A DNA stretch of 64,000 nt, taken from contig JAFSOD010000004.1 of NCBI GenBank assembly GCA_017447165.1, forward strand, positions 115,267 through 179,266, given 5' to 3'. The notes below the pieces were generated by a model. The model made no database searches and was not told where the DNA came from. It saw nothing but the letters and a program-made list of their open reading frames with translations. Shown here one piece after another: positions 19,962 to 28,699 of the stretch. The DNA is from Bacilli bacterium. GTDB taxonomy: Bacteria > Bacillota_I > Bacilli_A > RFN20 > CAG-826. The position numbers were made by a program, and so were the translations under genes. How positions within the stretch are numbered: the stretch's first letter is position 1; every line of letters starts with the position of its first letter.

Positions 19962-20108
19962 TTATTTGTTACTCATCAACATTATTACTTGAACAAAAAT
20001 ATAAGCAATTAATAATAGATTGAAAACAAGAAGAAACCAGAAGGTGCGTCGTCTCGCAACTTCTTTTCTTTTTTCTTTCTCCTCAAGCGATACTTTATTA
20101 GTTCCCAT
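19962..20108 (-). CDS. 48-residue single-pass membrane protein downstream of asnS
   Basis: A small frame starting ATG 20108, 2 nt after the asnS stop, ending TAA 19962. The first 20 residues are highly charged (EEKEKRKEVARRR), followed by one transmembrane helix and a short tail. This positive-inside pattern and the tight spacing favour a real coupled gene. No clear Shine-Dalgarno, so translation may depend on re-initiation after asnS. Not recognised. Confidence 0.6.
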   Translation of the reverse strand: MGTNKVSLEEKEKRKEVARRRTFWFLLVFNLLLIAYIFVQVIMLMSNK

Positions 20109-20110
20109 AA

Positions 20111-21505
20111 TTAATATTTAATTGAGCCACTTGTACGTGGATACGGTTGAACATCTCTAATGTTTTGCATACCAGTAACGTACATAAGTAGACGATCGAA
20201 ACCAATTCCAAATCCTGAGTGGACACATCCGCCGTATTTACGGGTGTCAAGATACCATTCTAATCCTTCAGTTAATCCTAACTTATCCATTTTGGCTTTT
20301 AATAATTCGTAGTTTTCTTCTCTTTGAGATCCACCGACAAGTTCACCAACTGCAGGAACTAGTAAGTCACACGCTGCAACGGTCTTTTTATCTGGATTGA
20401 GCTTCATATAGAAAGCTTTAATTTCTTCTGGATAATCAATTAAAAACAATGGTCCATTAACAACTTTTTCGGTCAAGTAACGTTCGTGTTCGGATTGTAA
20501 ATCCATGCCCCATTCAATGTTACTGTTTTCGAATTTTACGCCGTTTTTGACAGCGTTTTTGAGGATTTCCACCCCTTCTGTATAGGTCATCTTTTTAAAT
20601 TCAGAACTAACAACGTGATTTAATCTGTCCATCAAAGTTGGATCAATCATCGAATTGAAGAATTTCATTTCTTCTGGGCACGCTTGCATCACATAATTAA
20701 TGCAGTATTTAATGCAGTCTTCAATAACAGGCATGTTGCCGTTTAGGTCACAGAACGCCATTTCTGGTTCAATCATCCAGAATTCAGAAGCATGTCTAAC
20801 TGTGTTAGAGTGTTCAGCTCTAAAAACAGGACCAAATGTATAAACGTTTCTAAAGGCTAATGCGAATGGCTCAACATGAAGTTGACCAGTGACAGTTAAG
20901 TTTACTTTTCTACCATAGAATTCAAATGGATCTTTGGTGTCATGAGTAGTAACGTCAAAGACGTTTCCTGCCCCTTCTCCATCATTAGTGGTAATTTCAG
21001 GAGTATGGACGTATAAGAATCCTCTTTCTTGGAAGAATTGATGAATAGCAAAACTTAATACACTTCTTACTCTAAATATAGCTTGGAAAGTATTACCTCT
21101 AGGTCTAATATGAGCGATTTCTCTAAGGAACTCAAAACTATGTCTCTTCTTTTGAAGAGGATAATCTTCATCACAGTCTCCTAATAATTCAGTAGAAACT
21201 AATTCAATTTCAAATGGTTGTTTATTTTCAGGAGTTAATTTCACTTTACCAACAACCTTAATCGCACAGCCATTTCTATAAGAAGAAGCGAGTTCATAGC
21301 AATTAGATTCTTTTAAGTAGACTAATTGAACGTTTTTAAAGTAGGTTCCATCATTAAATTCAATAAAGCCAATTTGTCCATTTGCTCTATTGGTGCGGAC
21401 CCATCCTTCTAATTCCACTTCTGAAGAAAGTAATTCACTTATTTCTTCTTGGTCTCCGTTAAGGATGATATCAAATAATTCAAAGTTCGTGATATTTTTG
21501 CTCAT
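20111..21505 (-). CDS. asnS: Asparaginyl-tRNA synthetase
   Basis: A 464-residue class IIb synthetase of standard length. OB-fold anticodon-binding domain first (VELEGWVRTNRA), then the catalytic core with motif 2 (FRAEHSNTVRHASEFWMIEPE) and motif 3 (GFGIGFDRLLMYVTG). The message has a short leader with GAGGT before ATG 21505 and TATAAT about 30 nt upstream. The small membrane protein gene follows directly. Confidence 0.96.
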   Translation of the reverse strand: MSKNITNFELFDIILNGDQEEISELLSSEVELEGWVRTNRANGQIGFIEFNDGTYFKNVQLVYLKESNCYELASSYRNGCAIKVVGKVKLTPENKQPFEIELVSTELLGDCDEDYPLQKKRHSFEFLREIAHIRPRGNTFQAIFRVRSVLSFAIHQFFQERGFLYVHTPEITTNDGEGAGNVFDVTTHDTKDPFEFYGRKVNLTVTGQLHVEPFALAFRNVYTFGPVFRAEHSNTVRHASEFWMIEPEMAFCDLNGNMPVIEDCIKYCINYVMQACPEEMKFFNSMIDPTLMDRLNHVVSSEFKKMTYTEGVEILKNAVKNGVKFENSNIEWGMDLQSEHERYLTEKVVNGPLFLIDYPEEIKAFYMKLNPDKKTVAACDLLVPAVGELVGGSQREENYELLKAKMDKLGLTEGLEWYLDTRKYGGCVHSGFGIGFDRLLMYVTGMQNIRDVQPYPRTSGSIKY

Positions 21506-21563
21506 AATCAGTACCTCGTAGTAAGTATTATATCTAATCTTATAAAATCATTTAATAAAGATT

Positions 21564-22577
21564 TTAAAATTTGTTCCATTCATCGATTTTCCAGTTAGGA
21601 TCAACCCCTAAATCTAATGGGGCAAAAACTTTCAAATCGTATAGTCTAGTAGCGACTTTGGCAATCATCGCGGCATTATCAGTGCAACACCAAATTGGTG
21701 GTATTTTAATTTCAACATTAAGTTTATTCATTTCTTTAGTCATCTCTTCTCTTAGATAAGAGTTCGCGGATACTCCACCCGCTAAAATGACTTGGTTAAC
21801 TTTATATTCTTTAACAGCCTTAATTGTTCTATCAATTACTAATCCAACCGCTACATCTTGGAAAGATTTACACATATCTGCAACATTTACTTTCTCGCCC
21901 TTTTGTTCAAGATTATGAACAAGATTAATAACGTTAGTTTTTAATCCGGAATAGGAGAGGTTGAGTGTTTTTGCTCCTTTTAAAGGAGTAGGTAAGTCAT
22001 ATGAATGTTTACCTTCTTTAGCTAGTTTATCAATAGGAATGCCACCTGGATAAGGTAGACCTAACACTCTAGCAACTTTGTCATAGCATTCCCCAATTGC
22101 GTCATCTACTGTTTCGGCAATAATTTCAAAATCCATATGGTCTTTCATTAACACTAATTCAGTATTACCACCAGACACTACTACCGCTAACATTGGAAAT
22201 TTAAATTCTGATACATATTCATTCGCATAAATATGACCCGCTAAATGATGAACTGGGATTAGAGGAATGTTATATAACATCGATATCGTTTTAGCAGCTT
22301 GTAAACCAACATGAAGCGCGCCAATTAATCCTGGCCCTCTAGTAACCGCTACTGCATCAAGCTCTTCAAAAGAAATTTTCGCTTCTTCCATTGCTTCTTT
22401 AATGACAATAGAAATATTTTCAGCGTGTAATCTAGAAGCAATTTCAGGCATAACTCCGCCATATTTACGATGAACATCAATTTGAGTGGAAACGATGTTA
22501 CTTAAAAGCACGCCATTATTAATAACGGATGCAGCAGTTTCATCACAACTAGATTCAATTGCTAAGATCTTAGCCAT
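21564..22577 (-). CDS. tsaD: tRNA t6A37 threonylcarbamoyltransferase TsaD
   Basis: A 337-residue Kae1/TsaD protein that moves threonylcarbamoyl from the adenylate to A37 of ANN-reading tRNAs. Seen: LAIESSCDETAASV at the start, metal-binding HHLAGHIYANE (about residues 109-119), GGNTELVLM, GPGLIGALHVG and CTDNAAMIA near the end. The ATG is immediately after the rimI stop. Together with TsaB and TsaE encoded just upstream, it forms the bacterial transfer complex. Confidence 0.96.
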   Translation of the reverse strand: MAKILAIESSCDETAASVINNGVLLSNIVSTQIDVHRKYGGVMPEIASRLHAENISIVIKEAMEEAKISFEELDAVAVTRGPGLIGALHVGLQAAKTISMLYNIPLIPVHHLAGHIYANEYVSEFKFPMLAVVVSGGNTELVLMKDHMDFEIIAETVDDAIGECYDKVARVLGLPYPGGIPIDKLAKEGKHSYDLPTPLKGAKTLNLSYSGLKTNVINLVHNLEQKGEKVNVADMCKSFQDVAVGLVIDRTIKAVKEYKVNQVILAGGVSANSYLREEMTKEMNKLNVEIKIPPIWCCTDNAAMIAKVATRLYDLKVFAPLDLGVDPNWKIDEWNKF

Positions 22578-23024
22578 TTATTTCACTCCTCTCATCATAT
22601 ATATCGCATTTTCGCCATTTGAATAATAATTTAGTTTAACCAAAAATTGATTAAATCCATGTTTTGTATAGAAATTAATTCCTTTGGAATTAGACTCTCT
22701 AACTTCTAAGGTTATAGTTAGCACCTTTTTAGCGTAGCAGTCCTTAAGAACTTCCTCTAATAGCTTAGAGCCAATCGCTTGTCTTTGATAATTTGGATGA
22801 ACAGCGATTTGACAAATAGTGGCGCTATCAAATGTAATCCAATAGTCGATATAGCCAACTACTTCATTATTTATCGTAGCGACTAATAAAGTCGCAAATT
22901 GATTGCCATTAAGTTCTCTTTGAATATCTTCCAATTTCCAAGGAGCGACAAAACAGAGATTTTCAATCTCCATAACTTTATTTAAATCGGATTCAACTAA
23001 GTCTCTAATCTCTACAAAACTCAT
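22578..23024 (-). CDS. rimI: Ribosomal protein alanine N-acetyltransferase-like (RimI)
   Basis: A 148-residue GNAT acetyltransferase. Acetyl-CoA-binding loop QRQAIGSKLLEEVL, then TLEVRESNSKGINFYTKHGF, which matches RimI. Expected to acetylate an N-terminus, classically S18 alanine. It sits between tsaB and tsaD, the usual Firmicute order, with a 2-nt gap to tsaB and none to tsaD. Confidence 0.88.
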   Translation of the reverse strand: MSFVEIRDLVESDLNKVMEIENLCFVAPWKLEDIQRELNGNQFATLLVATINNEVVGYIDYWITFDSATICQIAVHPNYQRQAIGSKLLEEVLKDCYAKKVLTITLEVRESNSKGINFYTKHGFNQFLVKLNYYSNGENAIYMMRGVK

Positions 23025-23026
23025 AA

Positions 23027-23611
23027 CTAATCCTTTAAATAAACTGGTTTTAACGATAAAGCGTTATCATATGCTTTAACTACATCTAATAAACTCACCA
23101 TTTGTAAACAAATGTTAGATTCTAAATTCTCAAAGCCCAAATAAGAAACATTCCCACAAATAGAGTAACCAGGATGTTCTTTAATATAATCAAGGACTTC
23201 ATCATTAGTCTTAATGGTATCCTCAACTAAAACTTTATCACCATGATAAACACCAAAATAACTTCTACCACTTCTCGCATTAAGTAAACAAATTGATTGC
23301 TTTTCATTATCTTTAAGTACTCTTAAAGAAGACACTGGATAAATAGAAACACCTAAACAAAGGGCAATCACTTTAGCAATTGTTAAAGAAATCCTCACTC
23401 CTGTATAAGATCCAGGGCCAATTGAAGTCATAACGCCTGTGATATCTTTCCTAGTTAAAGAATATTTCTTTAACAAAGAATCAATCTCAGGAATCATATG
23501 TTCAGATTGAGCTTGCCATGCCTCATAGGAGGTATAGCCTAAAAGATGACCATTAGATTCAATTCCAACAGATAAAGATGTATTTGAACTATCAAGTAAT
23601 AAGGTCGCCAT
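23027..23611 (-). CDS. tsaB: TsaB, t6A biosynthesis scaffold protein
   Basis: A 194-residue ASKHA-fold protein, shorter than the usual ~220 residues, that dimerises with TsaD. Seen: LLLDSSNTSLSVGI at the start and MTSIGPGSYTGVRISLTIAK. 1 nt separates it from tsaE. Confidence 0.93.
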   Translation of the reverse strand: MATLLLDSSNTSLSVGIESNGHLLGYTSYEAWQAQSEHMIPEIDSLLKKYSLTRKDITGVMTSIGPGSYTGVRISLTIAKVIALCLGVSIYPVSSLRVLKDNEKQSICLLNARSGRSYFGVYHGDKVLVEDTIKTNDEVLDYIKEHPGYSICGNVSYLGFENLESNICLQMVSLLDVVKAYDNALSLKPVYLKD

Positions 23612-23612
23612 A

Positions 23613-24053
23613 TTATTTAATGACCTCTAATAACTTAGAATCATTAGAATAGACTTTAATATGTCTACTAGATTCTCCGGTAATGCTAATTTCAATATAT
23701 AAAGTATTTTTAGGTAATAAGTTAGAAATAAATTCAGGCCACTCAATCATGGTGAGTCCAGTTTCATAGCCAATATATTCATCTAAACCAATGTCAGTAT
23801 TTAAATCTGCAAGACGATATGCGTCAATATGGATTAATGGTCTATTCCCTTTGAGATATAATTTCATAATGTTAAAGGTTGGAGATTGGACAACTTCTTC
23901 AATTCCTAATCCTTTAGCAACACTTCTCACTAAAGTTGTCTTACCAGCGCCTAAATCACCTTGTAAAGCCACTACAGTTCCACTAGGTAACTCAGAGGCT
24001 AATTTTAGGCCAAGTTCATGCATTTGTTCACAGTTAAAAACATCAAATTCCAT
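23613..24053 (-). CDS. tsaE: TsaE, ATPase of the t6A complex
   Basis: A 146-residue P-loop protein with Walker A GDLGAGKTTL (about residues 32-41), SPTF switch region and the conserved IEWPE near residue 108. It hydrolyses ATP to reset TsaBD. It begins 12 nt after the NtdP gene stop and leads into tsaB. Confidence 0.94.
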   Translation of the reverse strand: MEFDVFNCEQMHELGLKLASELPSGTVVALQGDLGAGKTTLVRSVAKGLGIEEVVQSPTFNIMKLYLKGNRPLIHIDAYRLADLNTDIGLDEYIGYETGLTMIEWPEFISNLLPKNTLYIEISITGESSRHIKVYSNDSKLLEVIK

Positions 24054-24065
24054 ACAGCAACGCGT

Positions 24066-24599
24066 CTATTTGTCCTTGTTTAGCATATTTAAGAACTTAT
24101 CATAATAAGCTCTAATCCTATCATCATCAAACGGAAATTCTTTCTTTTCCATCTTGCTTACAACTAACTTAATTGAATACCTTAAAACAGTGTCTAAATC
24201 GTCGGTATATTTATATGTCTCTTTATGTCTTAAATATTCTTTCTCGTCTAAGATTTTGATGTCCCCACTTGGGAATAATTTAGCATCTAAATCATAGTCG
24301 ATATATTTAATCATTCTTGAATTAATTAATGCTGGAGAAGCGATGTTACAATAATAACAAATGCCGTCTTCCTTTAGCATGCAAATAACGTTCCACCACT
24401 CTTTTTTTGAAAAGATAGTGACCGCTGGTTCTTTTGTGAACCAACGTCTTCCATTATATTCCACTACCTTAGCTTTTTTAGTAGCGATTACGATAAAGTC
24501 ATCATTATTAGCCAAGACTAAACCACGGTCCCAACAACGATGTAAGGATCCATCATGTTTATAACATTGAATAGCTAACCAATGACCAAATAATCCCAT
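24066..24599 (-). CDS. Nucleoside tri-/diphosphate phosphatase (DUF402, NtdP)
   Basis: A 177-residue DUF402 protein. The stretch EPAVTIFSKKEWWNVICML followed by ICYYCNIASP and the acidic metal-site region DYDLDAKLFPSGDIKILDEKEY match YgaC/NtdP proteins, which hydrolyse NTPs and NDPs. Placed between a membrane protein gene and tsaE in one operon, with a 1-nt gap upstream. The family link is clear; the cellular role is less so. Confidence 0.82.
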   Translation of the reverse strand: MGLFGHWLAIQCYKHDGSLHRCWDRGLVLANNDDFIVIATKKAKVVEYNGRRWFTKEPAVTIFSKKEWWNVICMLKEDGICYYCNIASPALINSRMIKYIDYDLDAKLFPSGDIKILDEKEYLRHKETYKYTDDLDTVLRYSIKLVVSKMEKKEFPFDDDRIRAYYDKFLNMLNKDK

Positions 24600-24600
24600 A

Positions 24601-25608
24601 CTATTTTTCTAACATAATTTCTAAAATATCAAAGATATTTTTCTTTAATTGTTGATAAGAGGCAGAATTTAGTTTTTTATCTAAAGGAATCGCAACAATG
24701 GAGTCGTCATAAGATAAATAAGCTGCAGTATGTCCTGCCCAAACAACAATATTTACATTAAGTAATGCACCGGAGCAGTCTAAAGATAATAAGTTGCTAA
24801 CAACATCTTTGCACAAATCTTTAGAAAAGTTTGCTCCATCTTTACCATAAATCGCAAAATTGTTTTGCTCTTTTAAAATAACCAAATCTTCAAAATCAGT
24901 TGGTAAATCAACTTTTTCTTTCTTATTGATATTAATGATATAACGATCTTCAAAATGATAATCATTAGCAAATGAAAAGTAACGGCCTACAAACAATAAT
25001 TCTTTTTGGTTTCTCTTCGCTCCTTTTTTGTATAAAGCAGCTTCTCCCATTTGAACAGCGTGACCTTTATAATCAAATTCCACTATGTTTCTACTTGCGA
25101 TATCAGCGACATCTTTATAAACACGGTCAGGTAAAAAATCACTAATAGCATATCTCTTTTTAAAGAGTAAACGTGGTTCTTTTACTTCTTGTTTACTTAC
25201 TAAATAACTATTTGAGGTAATTGCGAAGTTTCTTAAATATTCTTGTGACTTTCCTGGGAGTTTATTTCTAGTAATAATATAGAAAATTACCATACCCACT
25301 AAAGTGAAACCAATAATCACTCCACCAACAATCTTTCCCCAAGCTTGGTTAACTGCTAAGAATAAGACAAAGGAAGCAGCCATAATAAGTCCAACAATTG
25401 GAATTAATAAGTTGGAAATCTTTCTTTGTTTGGAAAATGTCTTATAAAAATCATCTCTACCTTTTTCGATTTTTTCAGAGAATGAATCAAGAGTTTCATT
25501 TTGCTCTAATTGAACAATATCTAAACTAGCTTCTAATTTTGCTTTTTCTTGTTCTTCAGTTAATGGTTCGACAACCACTACAACTTTTGCTTTTTCTTTC
25601 TTTGCCAT
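24601..25608 (-). CDS. Membrane protein of the DUF3137 type
   Basis: A 335-residue protein: charged N-terminal 75 residues (Glu/Lys-rich, probably coiled), two adjacent transmembrane helices (LIPIVGLIMAASFVLFLAV and IVGGVIIGFTLVGMVIFYII, about residues 78-120), then a soluble domain. The layout is like DUF3137 proteins, of unknown function. Start set at ATG 25608, with GAGG eight bases upstream; the longer in-frame reading adds a 22-residue N-terminus not supported by a binding site. First gene of the operon into tsaD. Confidence 0.65.
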   Translation of the reverse strand: MAKKEKAKVVVVVEPLTEEQEKAKLEASLDIVQLEQNETLDSFSEKIEKGRDDFYKTFSKQRKISNLLIPIVGLIMAASFVLFLAVNQAWGKIVGGVIIGFTLVGMVIFYIITRNKLPGKSQEYLRNFAITSNSYLVSKQEVKEPRLLFKKRYAISDFLPDRVYKDVADIASRNIVEFDYKGHAVQMGEAALYKKGAKRNQKELLFVGRYFSFANDYHFEDRYIININKKEKVDLPTDFEDLVILKEQNNFAIYGKDGANFSKDLCKDVVSNLLSLDCSGALLNVNIVVWAGHTAAYLSYDDSIVAIPLDKKLNSASYQQLKKNIFDILEIMLEK

Positions 25609-25694
25609 TACAATAACCTCATCATTGCTAATTATCATAACATAATATCTCACCATGTGAGAATAATTATGCAAATATAATTGAGATATTTTTA

Positions 25695-25722
25695 TTGTTC
25701 AAATTAAATACAAGACTATAAT
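25695..25722 (+). promoter_or_regulatory. Promoter of the thiamine transporter gene
   Basis: TTGTTC (25695-25700), 16-nt spacer, TATAAT (25717-25722). The transcript would start right at the riboswitch. Confidence 0.6.
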
Positions 25723-25809
25723 TATTTTTGGGAGCTGGGTGAACCCGGCTGAGAGGATTCTGATTTGAATCGACCGTACCTGATCTAGGTAATGCTAGCG
25801 GAGGAAATG
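25722..25809 (+). ncRNA. TPP (THI-box) riboswitch
   Basis: Contains the conserved core in order: GGGAGC, CCGGCTGAGAGG, CGACCGTACCTGATC and GGTAATGCTAGCG. It senses thiamine pyrophosphate. A terminator hairpin follows within 20 nt and the ThiT-type gene within 60 nt, so it probably switches transcription off when TPP is bound. Confidence 0.96.
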
Positions 25810-25823
25810 TTTTTAATCTCTTT

Positions 25824-25847
25824 CTCCGTTTATGCGCGGAGTTTTTT
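25824..25847 (+). terminator. Riboswitch-controlled terminator
   Basis: CTCCG/CGGAG stem with an 8-nt loop followed by six T. It sits between the aptamer and the gene's ribosome binding site, as expected for the expression platform. Confidence 0.8.
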
Positions 25848-25863
25848 ATTAGAGGTGGCTTTT

Positions 25864-26916
25864 ATGAAAGCAAAAAACGAATTAACAAGAACGATAGTTG
25901 AAGTAGGTATATTCGCTGCTATTGGATTTGTTTTAGACGAGATACAAGGAATAATACTTGCTAATGTCTTTACTGCCGGTGGCTCTATTGGCTTTGCCAT
26001 GGTCGCGGTTTTAATCATTGCTTATAGAAGAGGATGGTTACCAGCGATATGCACTGGTTTAATTATGGGCTTATTAGATCTAATCACTAAGTCTTATATT
26101 ATTACGTTTTGGCAAGTTTTATTAGACTATCTACTTCCTTACGCTTTAGTAGGCTTTGCAGGACTATTTAAACCATGGTTTGATAAAGAACAATCTAGTG
26201 GGAAAAGAATTATAATTCTTTCAATTGGGACAATTACAGGTGGGTTATTAAAGTTTTTGTCACATTTTATTGTCGGAACATTAGTCTGGGCAAAGCTTGG
26301 AATGGCGTGGTCTTTTGAAAGTGAAGCTCTATATAGTTTTGTTTATAACATTGCTTTTACCGGTCCATCTATCATCTTATCTTTGGCGGTTTTATTAGTC
26401 TTATATAACAGGGTTCCTAAACTAATTGTTAATGAATCTACATCTGTCGAGATTAAGAAAAATGAGCACATCAATGCCTATGATTATGTTATTAATCCAA
26501 CAATGATAATTACTGGTTTATTCTTATTTGTGTTCTATTTAGTTTTGTATATTCAAAATGCAACCTTAAAAGATAAGGGCGAGTGGGGAATTAAATTAAG
26601 TTCCAATCAAAATGCCGTGTTTCTAATGTTTACCGGAATCGTATTGTTATTAGCGTTTGGTATATGTCTCTTCAGAACAATGAAGGATAAACAAAACAAC
26701 AAATCCACTACTTTGGTTCTATTAATCTTGTCAGCATCACATATCGTATACGCAATCGCAAAAATTCTTTATTGTTACTTTGATGATTGGGAAGATCCAA
26801 AAATATATTTCATTTGGATGGTCTTAGCGTTTATCGCCAATTGTATATTTATCGGTGTATATCTTATGGTTAAGCAGATTTACACCAAAAAAGAAGACGT
26901 TATTTCAACCAATTAA
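25864..26916 (+). CDS. ThiT-type thiamine transporter with an extra C-terminal membrane domain
   Basis: A 350-residue protein. Residues about 1-205 match ThiT, the thiamine-binding component of ECF transporters (TRTIVEVGIFAAIGF, GFAMVAVLIIAYRRGW, ITFWQVLLDYLLPYALVGFAGLF). Residues about 230-350 add a four-helix membrane segment absent from normal ThiT (about 190-200 residues). The TPP riboswitch upstream fixes the substrate class. The start was taken at ATG 25864, with AGAGGTGG upstream; an earlier in-frame ATG at 25792 lies inside the riboswitch and is rejected. No ECF energising genes are in the window. The tail overlaps ung by 17 nt on the other strand. Confidence 0.85.
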   Translation: MKAKNELTRTIVEVGIFAAIGFVLDEIQGIILANVFTAGGSIGFAMVAVLIIAYRRGWLPAICTGLIMGLLDLITKSYIITFWQVLLDYLLPYALVGFAGLFKPWFDKEQSSGKRIIILSIGTITGGLLKFLSHFIVGTLVWAKLGMAWSFESEALYSFVYNIAFTGPSIILSLAVLLVLYNRVPKLIVNESTSVEIKKNEHINAYDYVINPTMIITGLFLFVFYLVLYIQNATLKDKGEWGIKLSSNQNAVFLMFTGIVLLLAFGICLFRTMKDKQNNKSTTLVLLILSASHIVYAIAKILYCYFDDWEDPKIYFIWMVLAFIANCIFIGVYLMVKQIYTKKEDVISTN

Positions 26917-27556
26917 TAGGTTTTAATCCGTTTTTGACGAGAAATTCGTTAGTTAAACGGAAGTGATTACAATTAAACCAACCACCATGATTTGCCCCAA
27001 GAGGACTTGGGTGTGTAGCTGTTAAAATCAGGTGGTTTTTATTTGTTAAGTATTTTGCTAAGCCTTTCGCGTTTCCTCCCCAAAGAAGGAAGACGATTGA
27101 CTGATTTAAACCATTTAAAACAGAAATAATGTCCTGCATAAACAAGTTATATTCTTTAATATTGTGGGATAAAGGCATAGCCTCTCTAACAGTTAAGATT
27201 GTGTTAAGTAAAAGGACACCTTGTTTAGCTAAATAAGTGAGGTCTCCACCTTTATTTATAAACTGGGTTTTATATTCCATCTCAATTTCTTTATAGATGT
27301 TAATTAATGAAGGTGGGGTCTTGATGTTATCAGGAACAGAAAATGATAAGCCCATCGCCTGTCCTTCTTCGTGATATGGGTCTTGACCAAAGATTACTAC
27401 TTTTACTTTTTCTAATGGGGTCAGTTTAAAAGCGCTAAACATCAACGCTCGAGGAGGATATATTTTATAGTTCTTATATTCCTCGTCTAAAAATTTGTTT
27501 AGTTTAATCGCATAATCTTTTGATTTAATTTGTTCGAATACTTCGTTCCAAGTCAT
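26900..27556 (-). CDS. ung: Uracil-DNA glycosylase, family 1
   Basis: A 218-residue UDG that removes uracil from DNA. Motifs: GQDPYHEEGQAMGLSFS (catalytic water-activating Asp), LLLNT (uracil binding) and HPSPLGANHGG (active-site His and minor-groove loop). No Shine-Dalgarno; TAAAAT begins exactly 12 nt before ATG 27556, so the message is probably leaderless. Divergent from the glycosyltransferase gene at 27614, whose promoter shares this short gap. Confidence 0.96.
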   Translation of the reverse strand: MTWNEVFEQIKSKDYAIKLNKFLDEEYKNYKIYPPRALMFSAFKLTPLEKVKVVIFGQDPYHEEGQAMGLSFSVPDNIKTPPSLINIYKEIEMEYKTQFINKGGDLTYLAKQGVLLLNTILTVREAMPLSHNIKEYNLFMQDIISVLNGLNQSIVFLLWGGNAKGLAKYLTNKNHLILTATHPSPLGANHGGWFNCNHFRLTNEFLVKNGLKPINWLK

Positions 27557-27601
27557 GAAATGATTTTATCATTTTTAATAGAAAAGATAAACTTCGATAG
27601 A

Positions 27602-27607
27602 TATAAT
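27602..27607 (+). promoter_or_regulatory. -10 element giving a leaderless glycosyltransferase message
   Basis: A perfect TATAAT starts 12 nt before ATG 27614 and no Shine-Dalgarno is present. TAGAAA 17 nt upstream is a possible -35. It fixes 27614 as the start rather than the longer reading from 27530. Confidence 0.6.
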
Positions 27608-27613
27608 GTCTAT

Positions 27614-28699
27614 ATGCGAGTACTGATTATATTTAATCATCCAGCCCCATATAAAGTTAATGCATTTAATGAACTAGCAAAGTTTGTTGATTTAACTGTG
27701 CTTTTTGAAAGAACGAAAGCGAAAGATCGACCTGATTCTTTTTACGCAGACAATAACTATCAATTTAACTATATCTTTCTGAGAGATGGTTATATCGGCA
27801 AAGAAGGTTCGATTTCTAGCAATGTTAAAAACTATATAAAAAAACTTCACCACGAATATGATGTCATTCTTATGAATGGCTATTCTCATGTTGCTGAATT
27901 AAAGGCAATTAAATATATGGCTAAACATCATATTAAGTTCGGTCTATTAATCAATGGGGGCGTCATTAAAAAAGAAAATTGTATTAAAAGAAGATATAAA
28001 ACTAAATACATTTCAAAAGCATCGTTCTATTTATCTCCATCAAAAACTTCTAACGATTATTTAGAATATTATGGAGCAAATAAAGAATGTATTTATAATT
28101 ATCCTTACTGCAATATTTCATCCAAGGAAATTGTTAAGCCTTCTATAGAAGAAAGAAAAACAATTAGAAAAAAATATCAACTCCCATTAGATAGAAATAT
28201 CTTTATTAATGCATCTCAATTTATTGAAAGAAAAAATAATTTAGAACTAATATCTTTATTCAAAGATAAAGAAGATCATCTTGTTTTAGCAGGAGAAGGA
28301 CCATTAAAAGAAAAATATGAGTCCTACATCAAAGATAATAAATTAGACAATATTCATATTCTTCCTTATTTAAAGAAAGAGGATTTATTTGCACTATATA
28401 GAGCGAGTGACGTTCACATCTCACTCAGTAAAGAAGATATTTTTGGTCACACTATTATTGAAGCTTTAGCGTGCTCTCTTCCTGTTGTTGCTAGTAAAAA
28501 TATCAACTCTGCATTAGAGTATGTCAAAGATGATGAAAATGGCTATGTGGTTGATATTAATAACATGGAACAAATTAAATCCTCAATGGATAAAGCGCTT
28601 AAGTTATCTAAAGACAAAGCTAGAGAGTCTATTAAAGATAATACTTTTGAAAAATCTGCAGAAGCTATTTATAACATCTTGAAAGATTTGTATGAGTAA
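27614..28699 (+). CDS. Glycosyltransferase, GT4 family
   Basis: A 361-residue GT-B enzyme. N-terminal acceptor domain begins VLIIFNHPAPYKVNAF; the C-terminal donor domain holds ASQFIERKNNLELI, LAGEGPLKEKYE, ILPYLKKEDLFALYRASDVHISLS and the Glu-bearing EDIFGHTIIEALACSLPVVAS. It adds a sugar to a growing surface glycan on the cytoplasmic side. First gene of a run of polysaccharide genes; overlaps the next gene by 8 nt. Acceptor and sugar unknown. Confidence 0.85.
   Translation: MRVLIIFNHPAPYKVNAFNELAKFVDLTVLFERTKAKDRPDSFYADNNYQFNYIFLRDGYIGKEGSISSNVKNYIKKLHHEYDVILMNGYSHVAELKAIKYMAKHHIKFGLLINGGVIKKENCIKRRYKTKYISKASFYLSPSKTSNDYLEYYGANKECIYNYPYCNISSKEIVKPSIEERKTIRKKYQLPLDRNIFINASQFIERKNNLELISLFKDKEDHLVLAGEGPLKEKYESYIKDNKLDNIHILPYLKKEDLFALYRASDVHISLSKEDIFGHTIIEALACSLPVVASKNINSALEYVKDDENGYVVDINNMEQIKSSMDKALKLSKDKARESIKDNTFEKSAEAIYNILKDLYE

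Noticed and set aside
25792..25863. N-terminal extension of the thiamine transporter
   Set aside because: The upstream ATG is inside the conserved TPP riboswitch core; ATG 25864 has a proper ribosome binding site after the terminator.
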